64,000 bases of DNA from Vulcanimicrobiota bacterium (GTDB lineage Bacteria; Vulcanimicrobiota; Xenobia; Xenobiales; JADMJV01): the NCBI GenBank assembly GCA_019637395.1, contig JAHBVR010000006.1, forward strand, positions 62,001 to 126,000, read 5' to 3'. The notes under the pieces are model-generated. The model saw only the letters and a list, made by a program, of their open reading frames with translations, had not been told where the DNA came from and did not search any database. This document shows positions 34,277 to 42,117 of this stretch, in pieces; positions within the stretch are counted from its first letter, which is position 1, and every line of letters starts with the position of its first letter. A program made the translations under genes and the position numbers.

Positions 34277-34604
34277 CGTTTTTCAAGGTGTCGGCCACGT
34301 GGTTGAGGTCGGCCGGCCCCAACACCGACTTCAGCGGTTTGGGCCCTTCCAACAGATCTTCCCGATGGATCAGCGGCACCTTGCCGCCGACTTCATCATA
34401 GTGAATCTCGCAGTGCAACACTTTGGTCGCCAGCTTATAGACGAGCGCGATGTCGTCGTACGGATTGTTGGGCAAATCACGTCCCCACGCTTGCAGGGCG
34501 TTGACTGCCAGTTCCTCCAGACGAATCGGCTGAGAGGCCCCCTCTAATAGTCGGCGCAGAATCTCCACAATGGGAGTGCTCTTGCTTACATCTTTTACCG
34601 CCAC
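34251..34604 (-). CDS. Small protein of unknown function, possible winged-helix
   Basis: A 117-residue cytoplasmic protein starting at GTG. The N-terminal half (I-V-E-I-L-R-R-L-L-E-G and I-R-L-E-E-L-A-V-N-A-L) has the helix pattern of a HARE-HTH or winged-helix domain. The C-terminal half is mixed. I could not place it in a family. It stands alone on the minus strand downstream of purB; the 172-bp gap between them holds a short plus-strand ORF. Confidence 0.5.
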   Translation of the reverse strand: MAVKDVSKSTPIVEILRRLLEGASQPIRLEELAVNALQAWGRDLPNNPYDDIALVYKLATKVLHCEIHYDEVGGKVPLIHREDLLEGPKPLKSVLGPADLNHVADTLKNVKVSLRSK

Positions 34605-34696
34605 GGTCTTGTCTGACCTCCCTTTCTGGTTGAGGAGCGCGGCTTCGCTGCAAGGAAAGAATTTCCCCTTGCGCCGCGAAGGGGCTCATTGCGACG

Positions 34697-34786
34697 ATGG
34701 AAACCGAAATTCCCGAACAACCGCCTGAGACAACTCAGGATGCCTTCCCCGTCCATCCGGAGTGGGCCTGGATGGACTACGCCTGA
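34697..34786 (+). CDS. Possible 29-residue small ORF
   Basis: An ATG-started ORF encoding an acidic, Pro-rich peptide ending P-E-W-A-W-M-D-Y-A, in the gap between purB and the gene at 34251. A purine-rich GAAGGGG lies ~14 bp upstream. The last 10 bp overlap the 3' end of purB on the other strand. Composition is protein-like, but length is too short to be certain. Confidence 0.25.
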   Translation: METEIPEQPPETTQDAFPVHPEWAWMDYA

Positions 34787-36174
34787 AGCCGCAGGCGCTC
34801 CCGCCATTCCTTCAGGGCTCGCCGGCAAGCGGCCTCGGCCGGACCACAGAGCAGTTCCGGCTTGCTCAAGGCTTTCCGTTGCTCCGGCTTGAGTTTTCCC
34901 AGCCACTCTTTGAGTTCAGGATTGGCCTCGGCGACCTCCAATAGTCCCTTACCCTGTTTGCGAGCCTCCACCGAAGCCACCCGCACGTATTCGTGGGCAT
35001 CCTCCAATCCCAGGCCCGACAACAGAGCCTGCAAAGGTCCCGACACGACCTCATTGAGTTCGCTCAGGCGGCCGACCATGGTCTTTTCGTCCACCACCAG
35101 CGAGGACAAACCTTTGGAGGTGCGCCGGCAGGCCAGCGCCAGTCCCAGCACCAGCCGGGGCAGGAAGCGGGCTGAGGCGGAATTACTGAGGTCGCGCTGA
35201 TGCTCCGACACCTGATCCAAATAGAAGGTCATCATCTGCGGCATGAACGTCTTCCAGAGACTCTTGACGTTCTCCCAGGTTATGGGATTGCGCTTGTGGG
35301 GCATGGCCGAAGAGCCGACCTGCGAGCTTTCCAGGTAGGCCTCGGCCACTTCGTTGATTTCACTGCGCTGCAGGTGGCGCAGATCATCGGCCAGATTGGC
35401 CAGCACCCCGAAGGCGGCTGAAATGTGATGCAGCACTGCCAGAGCCGGCTCCGGAAAAGTGATTTGAGTAGCCGTTTCGGCCGCTTTGAGCCCCACTTTG
35501 GCCAGCACGCGCTCTTCCACCTCCCGTGCATCGCGATGGAGCAGGCCGGGAGTCGTGTAGGCGCCGACTGCGCCGGAGAACTTGCCGCGCAGGTTGTCCA
35601 GGGAACGCTTTAACTCCAGCTGACACCAGCCCAGGCGCTCCAGATAGACGGCCATGGCGTAGCCGAAGGTCATGGGTTCGGCATACTGGCCGTGGGTCCG
35701 GCCAATCTGCGGAGTGGAAGCATATTTGTCGCCCAGCCGGTAGAGCTGCTCCAGGCACCGTTCCAATTCGGGCAGGAGCACACGCTCCACGCCGGCCTTC
35801 AGACGCAGCAGATGGGCATTGGCCAGGATATCATAAGAGGTGGCCCCCAGATGGATGTAGCTGCGCACCCCCTCCGGGCAGCGAGCCGCGTAAACGTTGA
35901 CCAGGGCCTTCAGGTCATGGCGGACGCGTGCTTCTTCTTGCTGAAACTCATCCAGAGTGACTTGTTCGGCCGCGGCCCGGGCCGCCGGCAGTAAGCTCGC
36001 GTCAAACCATCCGTCTTCGGCCAATACTTCGAGCAGGGCTACCTCCACGGGCAATGCGTAGCGCAAGTAGAGGGCGCCTTCGGAAAGCACCTCGGAAGCG
36101 AGAGGAAGCATCCCCTCGGAGTGAAGATAACGGCCCACCAGGGGATCAGGAAATTCAAGCAAATTCTGCATCAC
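34777..36174 (-). CDS. purB: Adenylosuccinate lyase
   Basis: The enzyme acts twice in purine synthesis: it splits SAICAR and adenylosuccinate, releasing fumarate. The 465-residue product has the fumarase/aspartase signature G-S-S-A-M-P-H-K-R-N-P (near residue 290), with the T-S-Y-D-I and R-T-H-G-Q-Y-A-E-P segments that hold catalytic residues. Start is the GTG at 36174 or the ATG at 36171. Unusually, a palindromic repeat begins 2 bp upstream, so there is no normal Shine-Dalgarno; translation may be leaderless or affected by the repeat. Confidence 0.96.
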   Translation of the reverse strand: MMQNLLEFPDPLVGRYLHSEGMLPLASEVLSEGALYLRYALPVEVALLEVLAEDGWFDASLLPAARAAAEQVTLDEFQQEEARVRHDLKALVNVYAARCPEGVRSYIHLGATSYDILANAHLLRLKAGVERVLLPELERCLEQLYRLGDKYASTPQIGRTHGQYAEPMTFGYAMAVYLERLGWCQLELKRSLDNLRGKFSGAVGAYTTPGLLHRDAREVEERVLAKVGLKAAETATQITFPEPALAVLHHISAAFGVLANLADDLRHLQRSEINEVAEAYLESSQVGSSAMPHKRNPITWENVKSLWKTFMPQMMTFYLDQVSEHQRDLSNSASARFLPRLVLGLALACRRTSKGLSSLVVDEKTMVGRLSELNEVVSGPLQALLSGLGLEDAHEYVRVASVEARKQGKGLLEVAEANPELKEWLGKLKPEQRKALSKPELLCGPAEAACRRALKEWRERLRLQA

Positions 36175-36175
36175 C

Positions 36176-36261
36176 CCGGGTTCTGGGGGGGACTGCCGTC
36201 TCCCCCCAGGCCCCCCCTGCTCATCCGGGTTCTGGGGGGGACTGCCGTCTCCCCCCAGGCC
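36176..36261. repeat. Two tandem 37-bp palindromic units (REP-like)
   Basis: Identical units occupy 36176-36212 and 36225-36261, separated by 12 bp. Each contains CTGGGGGG and CCCCCCAG flanking GACTGCCGTCT, so each can fold into a GC-rich stem-loop. The pair lies between the purB start and the vapB promoter. The form is that of repetitive extragenic palindromes; other copies in the genome would confirm this. Confidence 0.85.
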
Positions 36262-36273
36262 TTCGCCTCATTC

Positions 36274-36302
36274 TTGACTAATGGGTGGACTAAGCCTACA
36301 TT
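36274..36302 (+). promoter_or_regulatory. Promoter of the toxin-antitoxin operon, likely leaderless
   Basis: TTGACT (36274-36279), 17 bp, TACATT (36297-36302). The -35 matches 5 of 6 bases. The antitoxin ATG is at 36309, six to seven bases downstream of the -10, so the predicted transcription start is at or next to the ATG. Confidence 0.7.
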
Positions 36303-36308
36303 GAAGGA

Positions 36309-36539
36309 ATGAAGATCTATAATGTTCACGAAGCGAAGACCCACTTTTCGGCGATTCTGGACCGCGTGTCCGAAGGAGAGCAAGTGGTGATCGCCAAGGC
36401 TGGCAAGCCGGTAGCGATCATCAGCCCACATCCCGCCACACCACCCGCCAGACCCTTCGGTCCCTATCGGGGCCAGGTGAAAGTGCACGATTCTTTTTTT
36501 GAGCCCATGGACGCGGAGTTTCTCGACCACTTCCGATGA
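36309..36539 (+). CDS. Phd/YefM-family antitoxin
   Basis: A 76-residue antitoxin beginning M-K-I-Y-N-V-H-E-A-K-T-H-F-S, the usual Phd/YefM DNA-binding start, followed by L-D-R-V-x-x-G-E-x-V-V-I-A-K-A-G-K-P-V-A. The C-terminal tail (F-F-E-P-M-D-A-E-F-L-D-H-F) should wrap the toxin. Phd-type antitoxins repress their own promoter. The stop overlaps the toxin ATG by 4 bp. Confidence 0.92.
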   Translation: MKIYNVHEAKTHFSAILDRVSEGEQVVIAKAGKPVAIISPHPATPPARPFGPYRGQVKVHDSFFEPMDAEFLDHFR

Positions 36540-36931
36540 AAGACTTCCTCCTTGACACTCACGTACTACTCTGGTGGGCTGAAGGTTCGAAGAAGCTCTC
36601 CGCGGAGCATCGAGCGATTATCGAGGACCTTGATTCCAGGCTTTGGCTGAGCGTGGTTTCGGTATGGGAAGCCACCATCAAGTCAGGCAATGGCAAGCTA
36701 GACCTGCCTGGACCCGCTAAGGAATTTTTCGCTGATGTTGCCTCGCGCTTTGGTTTTGGTGTGTTGCCCATCCATTTGAGCCATGCGGCCGGAGTCGGGA
36801 GCCTTCCTCCGATCCACTCCGACCCTTTCGACCGCCTCCTTCTCAGTCAGGCGATTGCTGAGGGCTATGTCCTTCTCTCTGATGACGCGAGCCTTTACCG
36901 GTACCAGGTCGAGGGGCTGGAAATTCGCTGA
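36536..36931 (+). CDS. PIN-domain toxin (VapC-type ribonuclease)
   Basis: A 131-residue PIN-domain protein. Acidic metal ligands are visible: L-L-D-T-H at the start, S-V-W-E-A near residue 42, and H-S-D-P-F-D-R-L-L near 95, then L-L-S-D-D-A near 115. Such toxins cut tRNA or other structured RNA. Pairing of a Phd-type antitoxin with a PIN toxin is common. The pair sits between purB and recA and is flanked by REP-like repeats, which suggests it was acquired. Confidence 0.93.
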   Translation: MKDFLLDTHVLLWWAEGSKKLSAEHRAIIEDLDSRLWLSVVSVWEATIKSGNGKLDLPGPAKEFFADVASRFGFGVLPIHLSHAAGVGSLPPIHSDPFDRLLLSQAIAEGYVLLSDDASLYRYQVEGLEIR

Positions 36932-36947
36932 CGAGCTGCATGCGAAA

Positions 36948-36965
36948 TTCGAAACAACTTTCGAA
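36948..36965. promoter_or_regulatory. Inverted repeat upstream of recA, candidate SOS box
   Basis: TTCGAAA-CAAC-TTTCGAA, a perfect 7-bp inverted repeat ~113 bp before the recA ATG and in an AT-rich gap. It is well placed for a LexA-type operator, but it does not equal the known Gram-positive or proteobacterial boxes. No lexA is in the window to compare its own promoter. Confidence 0.45.
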
Positions 36966-37078
36966 AGGGTTTCAATTACCGTCATCCAATGTTCACCGAA
37001 AGACAAAAGTAACCTTATCCATTTCACCTTAGGAGCCCGCGGGCAAAACCGCCTAATTTAGCAAAGGAACCTCTCACT

Positions 37079-38110
37079 ATGGAAAAGCACAAAGCTCTGG
37101 AAAACGCCCTGGCGCAGATCGAGCGCCAATTCGGCAAAGGCTCGATCATGAAGTTGGGCGAGGCAGCCGCCAAGTTCGAAGTCCCGGCCATTCCGACCGG
37201 CTCACTGGCCATCGACATGGCTCTGGGAATCGGCGGAATTCCACGCGGACGCGTCACCGAAATTTATGGGCCGGAGTCTTCCGGTAAAACCACCCTCACT
37301 CTGCATCTGCTGGCGGAAGCTCAAAAAATGGGAGGAATCGCCGCCTTCATCGACGTCGAGCACGCGCTCGACCCTGCCTACGCCCGCAACCTGGGCGTGG
37401 ACGTCGACAACCTCTACGTGGCCCAGCCGGACACCGGTGAGCAAGGGCTGGAAATCGTGGAAACGCTGGTACGTTCGAACGCCGTCGATGTGGTCATCGT
37501 CGACTCGGTGGCCGCGATGGTGCCGCGTGCCGAAATCGAAGGCGAAATGGGCGACGCCCATGTGGGCTTGCAGGCCCGCCTGATGTCGCAGGCCCTGCGT
37601 AAACTGACGGCAGTGATCTCCAAAAGCCGCACGGCTGTTGTCTTTATCAACCAGATTCGCGAAAAGATCGGCGTGATGTTCGGCAACCCCGAGACCACCC
37701 CGGGCGGCCGCGCGCTCAAGTTTTACTCCTCGGTGCGCGTGGAAATCCGCCGCACCGACTCGCTCAAACAGGGCGGTGAAATCGTAGGCAACCGGGTCAA
37801 GGTCAAAATCGTCAAGAACAAGCTTTCGCCTCCCTTCCGCCAGGCGGAATTCGACATCCTCTTCGGCAAGGGTATCTCACGCGAGGGCAGTCTGGTGGAC
37901 GTCGGCGTGGAAGCGGGTGTGCTCACCAAATCCGGCACCTGGTTCTCCTACGGAGACACTCGACTGGGCCAGGGCCGTGACAATGCTCGCACCTTCCTCG
38001 AAGAACATCCGGATGTAGCTGATCAAATCGAACGTCAGGTGCGCTCCATCTCCGGGATGGACCGTTCCTCCCGCAACGGTGAGGCGTCCAAAGTCGAAGT
38101 CGAGGCATAG
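37079..38110 (+). CDS. recA: RecA recombinase
   Basis: A 343-residue RecA with Walker [10 protein letters not shown] near residue 65, the catalytic V-E-H-A-L-D segment, [11 protein letters not shown]2 loop region with [16 protein letters not shown] and the C-terminal acidic tail. It promotes strand exchange and SOS induction. AAAGGA sits before the ATG. The recX gene begins on its last base. Confidence 0.98.
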   Translation: MEKHKALENALAQIERQFGKGSIMKLGEAAAKFEVPAIPTGSLAIDMALGIGGIPRGRVTEIYGPESSGKTTLTLHLLAEAQKMGGIAAFIDVEHALDPAYARNLGVDVDNLYVAQPDTGEQGLEIVETLVRSNAVDVVIVDSVAAMVPRAEIEGEMGDAHVGLQARLMSQALRKLTAVISKSRTAVVFINQIREKIGVMFGNPETTPGGRALKFYSSVRVEIRRTDSLKQGGEIVGNRVKVKIVKNKLSPPFRQAEFDILFGKGISREGSLVDVGVEAGVLTKSGTWFSYGDTRLGQGRDNARTFLEEHPDVADQIERQVRSISGMDRSSRNGEASKVEVEA

Positions 38111-38565
38111 TGCGTTCGCGCTCCGCTCGATCCGAGATCGAATGGACAGCGCCACGGGCCTTTGCCAAACTCCTGGAACGCCTGGTCCGCTCCGAGCTGA
38201 GCAGCCGCGACGCCCTGGCTTATTTGCTAGGCCGGGGCTGCCCGCCGGAGCTGGCCGAGGCGGCTCTGGTTGCGTGCCAGCAGCGTCATTTTGTGGACGA
38301 CGCCCGACTGGGCGGCCTGCTGGCTGAAAAAGGCCGGCGAGTCGGCTGGAGTCAACGCCGGCTGCGCCAGGAGGAATATCGCCGAGGGCTCCCCGAGGGG
38401 GAGCCCCTGGATGAGGCCCTCAGCTGCCGGCAACTGGCCGAACGCTGGCTGGAGCGTGGCCTTGAAACCGAAAAGGTGGCGGCTCGCCTGCAGCGACGCG
38501 GTTTTAGCTATAGCGTGATCCGCCAGGCGCTGGCCGAATTGCAGACGCCCTCGAGCCATAGATAG
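38110..38565 (+). CDS. recX: RecX-family regulator of RecA
   Basis: A 151-residue, helix-rich, Arg-rich protein in the position usual for RecX. Blocks consistent with the family are L-L-G-R-G-C-P, F-V-D-D-A-R-L, G-W-S-Q-R-R-L-R-Q, and R-L-Q-R-R-G-F-S-Y-S-V-I. RecX caps RecA filaments. The GTG start overlaps the recA stop by 1 bp. Sequence conservation is moderate, but context is strong. Confidence 0.85.
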   Translation: MRSRSARSEIEWTAPRAFAKLLERLVRSELSSRDALAYLLGRGCPPELAEAALVACQQRHFVDDARLGGLLAEKGRRVGWSQRRLRQEEYRRGLPEGEPLDEALSCRQLAERWLERGLETEKVAARLQRRGFSYSVIRQALAELQTPSSHR

Positions 38566-38651
38566 AGCTTCACGCCCGCGGGACGCCGAGACCTGGAGGG
38601 GGTGACCGAAATACCTCGCTACCGAACCAGCGTCATCACTACAATGGGAGT

Positions 38652-39881
38652 ATGCGCAGGACTCTCACGATAGGATTGGCGGTTCTGGGGCTGGCCGGCT
38701 GTCTGTCCATGCAGACCAGCAAATTCTGCCGGGTCATTGGCTGGCCCGAGGGGAAGAAGCCGCACGCTCCCGCTGGTTTTCGCGTGCAAGAATTCGCCCG
38801 CGAGCTGGTTAACCCGCGCAATCTGTTCGTGGCCAGCAACGGGGATGTATTCGTGGCCGAGTCCAACAGCGAGGCAAGCGGAATGCGCAAATGGGGTGCC
38901 GACCTGAGCGGCGCCTCCCAGGCTCAACGGCTGGAACCATCCGCCAACCGCATTACCCTCCTGCGCGACGCCAACGGGGATGGCAACCCGGAAGTGCGCG
39001 CCACTTTTCTCACCGGGCTCTACCAACCCTACGGGATGGCCATCGCCGGCGACCAGTTCCTGGTGGCCAACACTGACGGCATCTATGCCTATCCCTACAA
39101 GTTGGGTGAGCTGGCGCCCTCAGGTCCGGGCCGCAAATGGCTGGAACTCCCAGCGGGAGGCTACAACAACCATTGGACCCGTAACCTGCTGGTCGATGAA
39201 GCTCACCAGAAACTCTACGTTTCCGTCGGCTCGGCCAGCAACATCGGGGAACACGGCCCGCAGGAGGAGATGCTCCGGGCCAACATCCTGGAAATCGACT
39301 TGCGCGACCGTTCCCAGCGAGTTTACGCCAGCGGGCTGCGTAACCCGGTGGGCATGGCCTGGGCGCCGGGCAACCGCCGGCTCTGGACGGTGGTCAACGA
39401 ACGCGACGGCCTGGGCGACGACCTGGCTCCCGACTACCTGACTTCGCTGCAGGATGGTGGCTTTTATGGCTGGCCCTATTGTTACTCGGGTAACCAGGTA
39501 GATGACCGCGTGGAACCGCAGAACCCCGCCCTGGTAGCGCGGGCTTTGAAACCGGACTTGCCGCTGGGAGCCCATACCGCCTCGCTGGGCCTGACCTTCT
39601 ATCGCGGCGGCCGCTTTCCCAGCCGCTATCGGGACGGCGCCTTCATCGGCCAGCACGGCTCCTGGAACCGGTCTGAACCGAGCGGCTACAAGGTCGTCTT
39701 CGTTCCCTTCGCCGACGGTCACCCCAGCGGGCCGCCGGAAAATTTTCTGACCGGCTTCATTCCCGACTTCAATCGCAACGAAGTGCATGGCCGCCCGGTC
39801 GCCGTGGCGGTCAGTTGGGACGAGGCTCTGCTGGTAGCGGATGACGCCGGCAACCGGGTCTGGCGTGTCAGTCGTGAATAG
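38652..39881 (+). CDS. Sorbosone-dehydrogenase-like beta-propeller lipoprotein
   Basis: A 409-residue protein with a lipoprotein signal (L-A-V-L-G-L-A-G-C, lipid-modified Cys near residue 17). The rest is a six-bladed propeller of the PQQ-type glucose/sorbosone dehydrogenase family: N-P-R-N-L-F-V-A, Y-Q-P-Y-G-M-A-I, G-L-R-N-P-V-G-M-A-W, D-G-G-F-Y-G-W-P-Y and G-S-W-N-R-S. Many relatives lack proven dehydrogenase activity, so substrate and cofactor are open. It would sit on the outer face of the inner or outer membrane. Confidence 0.87.
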   Translation: MRRTLTIGLAVLGLAGCLSMQTSKFCRVIGWPEGKKPHAPAGFRVQEFARELVNPRNLFVASNGDVFVAESNSEASGMRKWGADLSGASQAQRLEPSANRITLLRDANGDGNPEVRATFLTGLYQPYGMAIAGDQFLVANTDGIYAYPYKLGELAPSGPGRKWLELPAGGYNNHWTRNLLVDEAHQKLYVSVGSASNIGEHGPQEEMLRANILEIDLRDRSQRVYASGLRNPVGMAWAPGNRRLWTVVNERDGLGDDLAPDYLTSLQDGGFYGWPYCYSGNQVDDRVEPQNPALVARALKPDLPLGAHTASLGLTFYRGGRFPSRYRDGAFIGQHGSWNRSEPSGYKVVFVPFADGHPSGPPENFLTGFIPDFNRNEVHGRPVAVAVSWDEALLVADDAGNRVWRVSRE

Positions 39882-39955
39882 ACAGGAACAGAAGCCTTGT
39901 GACAAAAGGTTGACTCAGAGCATCAAGAAATCTTAACGTCACGGAGGTCCTCCAG

Positions 39956-41071
39956 ATGCACGTTTCCACCCCCATGGAACGCCCATCCGCCACGGTCCAG
40001 AGCCAGAATCCAGTCAATAGTTACAACGAGTGGGACCCGCTCGAGGAAATCATTGTAGGACGCCTGGACGGTGCCGTCATTCCCAGCAACCACATCAGCA
40101 TCAACATCAGCGTTCCGCGCCGGGTCCGCCCCCTCTTTTCTCTATTCGCCGGCGTGCGCTACCCGGGTTTTATGGTGAAGCCGGCCGAGCGCGAGATCGA
40201 GCGCCTGATTGAAGTACTGAAGGGCGAGGGGGTGGTCGTGCGCCAGCCCGAGCCGCTCGATGGCCGCCAGTGGATTCGCACGCCTTATTGGAAAAGTCGC
40301 GGGTTCTGCACGGCCTGCCCGCGCGACGGCTTCCTGGTGATCGGCGACGAAATCATCGAAACCCCCATGCCCTGGCGCTGCCGCCACTTCGAAGGCCTGG
40401 CCTATCGCAAGCTCTTCCAGGAATATCACCGTTACGGAGCGCGCTGGACGGCGGCTCCGCGGCCCAGCCTGACCGATGCGCTGTACGACTTCGACTTCAC
40501 CGTGCCCAAGGACGGGGAGCCGATGCGCTACGTCATCACCGAAGCCGAGCCGGTGTTTGACGCGGCCGACTTTACCCGTTGCGGCCGCGACATCTTCGTC
40601 ACCCGCAGCAACGTCACCAACCTCAGCGGCATCGACTGGCTGCGCCAGCATCTGGGCCCGGACTACCGGATTCATATCCTGGAGAGCAAATGCCGCCAGC
40701 CGATGCACATCGACTCGACCTTCATTCCCCTGGCTCCCGGCAAGGTCATGGTCAATCCCGACTTCATCGATACCGACCGTCTACCGCCGATTCTTAAAAA
40801 GTGGGACGTGCTGCAGGCGCCCCGTCCGGATAAGGCGCCCGGTCAGATCATCTCGCTGTGCAGCGCCTGGCTGAGCATGAATGTGCTGATGCTCGATCCC
40901 AAGCGCTGCATTGTCGAACATCATCAAAAATCCATGATTCGCGCCCTCAAGGACTGGGGATTTGAACCCATTCCTCTGCCTTTCACCAGCTTCGCCCCTT
41001 TCGGTGGAGCTTTCCACTGTGCCACCCTGGACATTCGCCGGCGCGGCACTCTGCAGTCTTACTTCGACTGA
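39956..41071 (+). CDS. Amidinotransferase (glycine amidinotransferase-like)
   Basis: A 371-residue pentein-fold enzyme. The active-site Cys is in G-G-A-F-H-C-A-T-L-D-I-R-R-R-G near the C-terminus. The His is in M-H-I-D-S-T-F-I-P-L, and an Asp is in the F-D-A-A-D-F-T-R block. These match the arginine:glycine amidinotransferase group, which also includes CyrA and SxtG of cyanobacterial toxin pathways. The acceptor amine is unknown; guanidinoacetate, homoarginine or a natural product are options. GGAGG, within the self-complementary GGAGGTCCTCC, precedes the ATG. A TTGACT at 39910 may be its -35. No biosynthetic partners are adjacent. Confidence 0.9.
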   Translation: MHVSTPMERPSATVQSQNPVNSYNEWDPLEEIIVGRLDGAVIPSNHISINISVPRRVRPLFSLFAGVRYPGFMVKPAEREIERLIEVLKGEGVVVRQPEPLDGRQWIRTPYWKSRGFCTACPRDGFLVIGDEIIETPMPWRCRHFEGLAYRKLFQEYHRYGARWTAAPRPSLTDALYDFDFTVPKDGEPMRYVITEAEPVFDAADFTRCGRDIFVTRSNVTNLSGIDWLRQHLGPDYRIHILESKCRQPMHIDSTFIPLAPGKVMVNPDFIDTDRLPPILKKWDVLQAPRPDKAPGQIISLCSAWLSMNVLMLDPKRCIVEHHQKSMIRALKDWGFEPIPLPFTSFAPFGGAFHCATLDIRRRGTLQSYFD

Positions 41072-41176
41072 CCCCGTTAGAGAGTATGGTCGTCGGGCGG
41101 CCTCCACGTTCACAACCACAGCCCCTCACACTACTTCCGAGCCGCACCGGGATTAAACCAAAGCAGCCGTCGGAAA

Positions 41177-41241
41177 GTTTACAGAACGTTCATAGCCTTC
41201 AGCGGCCGTCCAACCTGCCACCAACCCGCCCGGCCTACTCT
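41177..41241 (+). promoter_or_regulatory. SARP-type promoter O1 (small-protein/CHAT-FHA/HK-RR operon)
   Basis: From 5' to 3': GTTTACA (41177), 4 bp, GTTCATA (41188), 15 bp, CCAACCT (41210), 4 bp, CCAACCC (41221), 8 bp, -10 TACTCT (41236-41241). The predicted start near 41248 leaves a ~30-nt leader with GAAGGAG before the ATG at 41278. It lies ahead of the operon that encodes the SARP regulator itself, so autoregulation is implied. Confidence 0.8.
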
Positions 41242-41277
41242 TCATTCATCCCCCACACACGAAGGAGACGAAAGTAA

Positions 41278-41580
41278 ATGAACATCCCCCACAACACCAC
41301 CCGCCGCGACCTGCTGCAGGGACACCGCCAGATGCGCCAGGGAGGCCAGGAAATTCAGGACGGCCTGGGTCAAATCCGCGAGGGGTTCGGTGAGGGCTCC
41401 TCGGCTCTTGGAGACCTGGCCCACGGCGACCTGGGCGGCGCCTGGGACTCGTTCAGCAGCGGCGTCGGCGACGTCTACCAGGGTACCAAGGAGGTCTTCG
41501 GCGGCGTGGGCGACTGGTGGTCCGGGCGCAGCCAGGCCCAGGCCGGTGGTCAGCAAATCTTCGGTCGTGGCCAGCACTAA
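41278..41580 (+). CDS. Small amphipathic protein, M-x-I-x-x-N family
   Basis: A 100-residue protein beginning M-N-I-P-H-N. It is Gly- and Gln-rich with helical heptad-like stretches (G-Q-E-I-Q-D-G-L-G-Q-I) and a G-D-W-W-S-G motif. There is no signal peptide, no clear transmembrane segment and no Cys. The F-G-G-V-G-D segment recalls the F-G-G-G boundary of the effector N-domain in this locus. It is the first gene after promoter O1, with a good ribosome-binding site, so it should be abundantly made. Its function is not known. Confidence 0.75.
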   Translation: MNIPHNTTRRDLLQGHRQMRQGGQEIQDGLGQIREGFGEGSSALGDLAHGDLGGAWDSFSSGVGDVYQGTKEVFGGVGDWWSGRSQAQAGGQQIFGRGQH

Positions 41581-41584
41581 GACG

Positions 41585-41806
41585 ATGAATATTGGTAGCA
41601 ATCCGGGCATTCGCCCCAACTGGAACAACAACCACGGACCCGCCAACCACCGCAGGGAAGAGCCGCCGAGCAGGCTCAGCGAAGACGGCCTGGACCTCTC
41701 CGACATCGGCCAGCAAACGATGTCGCATCTCCAGGAGCGCAAACCTTTGCTCCAGCTTCTGCAAAACACCCAGCCGCTGCAGCACCACTTCAACTACATC
41801 GCCTAA
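41585..41806 (+). CDS. Small M-x-I-x-x-N protein with LQERKP motif (a)
   Basis: A 73-residue protein beginning M-N-I-G-S-N and containing R-P-N-W and a G-P-A-N segment. Residues ~38-62 (D-L-S-D-I-G-Q-Q-T-M-S-H-L-Q-E-R-K-P) match the following gene, so the two are paralogues. The N-terminal part also matches the small protein at 52852. The ATG lies 4 bp after the previous stop with no clear ribosome-binding site, which suggests translational coupling. Confidence 0.72.
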   Translation: MNIGSNPGIRPNWNNNHGPANHRREEPPSRLSEDGLDLSDIGQQTMSHLQERKPLLQLLQNTQPLQHHFNYIA

Positions 41807-41819
41807 GAAGGAGAATAAA

Positions 41820-42044
41820 ATGCTTAAAATCGGACTGAATTCTCGCCCCCAGGCCACTCAGCACGCCCGCCCCGGCAGCCCGCCTGAGGGACCCGGCAAA
41901 ACCGAGGAAGAGGACTCCGGCAGCAAAGGTCCCGGTGACCGCGCCGACATCTCTGAAGCCATCAAAGAGGCCATGAGCCGCCTGCAGGAGCGCAAGCCGA
42001 TGCAGAACCTCTTCTCGGGGCTCCAGTCCAACTTCGCTCAGTAG
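41820..42044 (+). CDS. Small protein with LQERKP motif (b)
   Basis: A 74-residue protein beginning M-L-K-I-G-L-N. Its second half, D-I-S-E-A-I-K-E-A-M-S-R-L-Q-E-R-K-P, aligns with D-L-S-D-...-M-S-H-L-Q-E-R-K-P of the preceding protein. It has no signal sequence. AAGGAG precedes the ATG. A long hairpin without T-run follows the stop and may protect or separate the upstream mRNA. Function unknown. Confidence 0.75.
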   Translation: MLKIGLNSRPQATQHARPGSPPEGPGKTEEEDSGSKGPGDRADISEAIKEAMSRLQERKPMQNLFSGLQSNFAQ

Positions 42045-42050
42045 CCTCCT

Positions 42051-42086
42051 CTGGTGTGGCCCGGGCGGTGGGCCCGGCCACACCAG
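42051..42086 (+). promoter_or_regulatory. Long GC-rich intergenic hairpin
   Basis: CTGGTGTGGCC pairs with GGCCACACCAG (11 bp), extended by GGG/CCC inside. No T-run follows, so it is more likely to stabilise the upstream small-protein mRNA or to lower expression of the downstream signalling genes than to be a full terminator. Confidence 0.7.
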
Positions 42087-42117
42087 GAATCCCAAATTTC
42101 GGCGCAAACACTGCTCC

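Noticed and set aside
39943-39953. Palindrome GGAGGTCCTCC as an operator
   Set aside because: It is most simply the Shine-Dalgarno of the amidinotransferase gene plus chance complement; it has no loop and no second copy.
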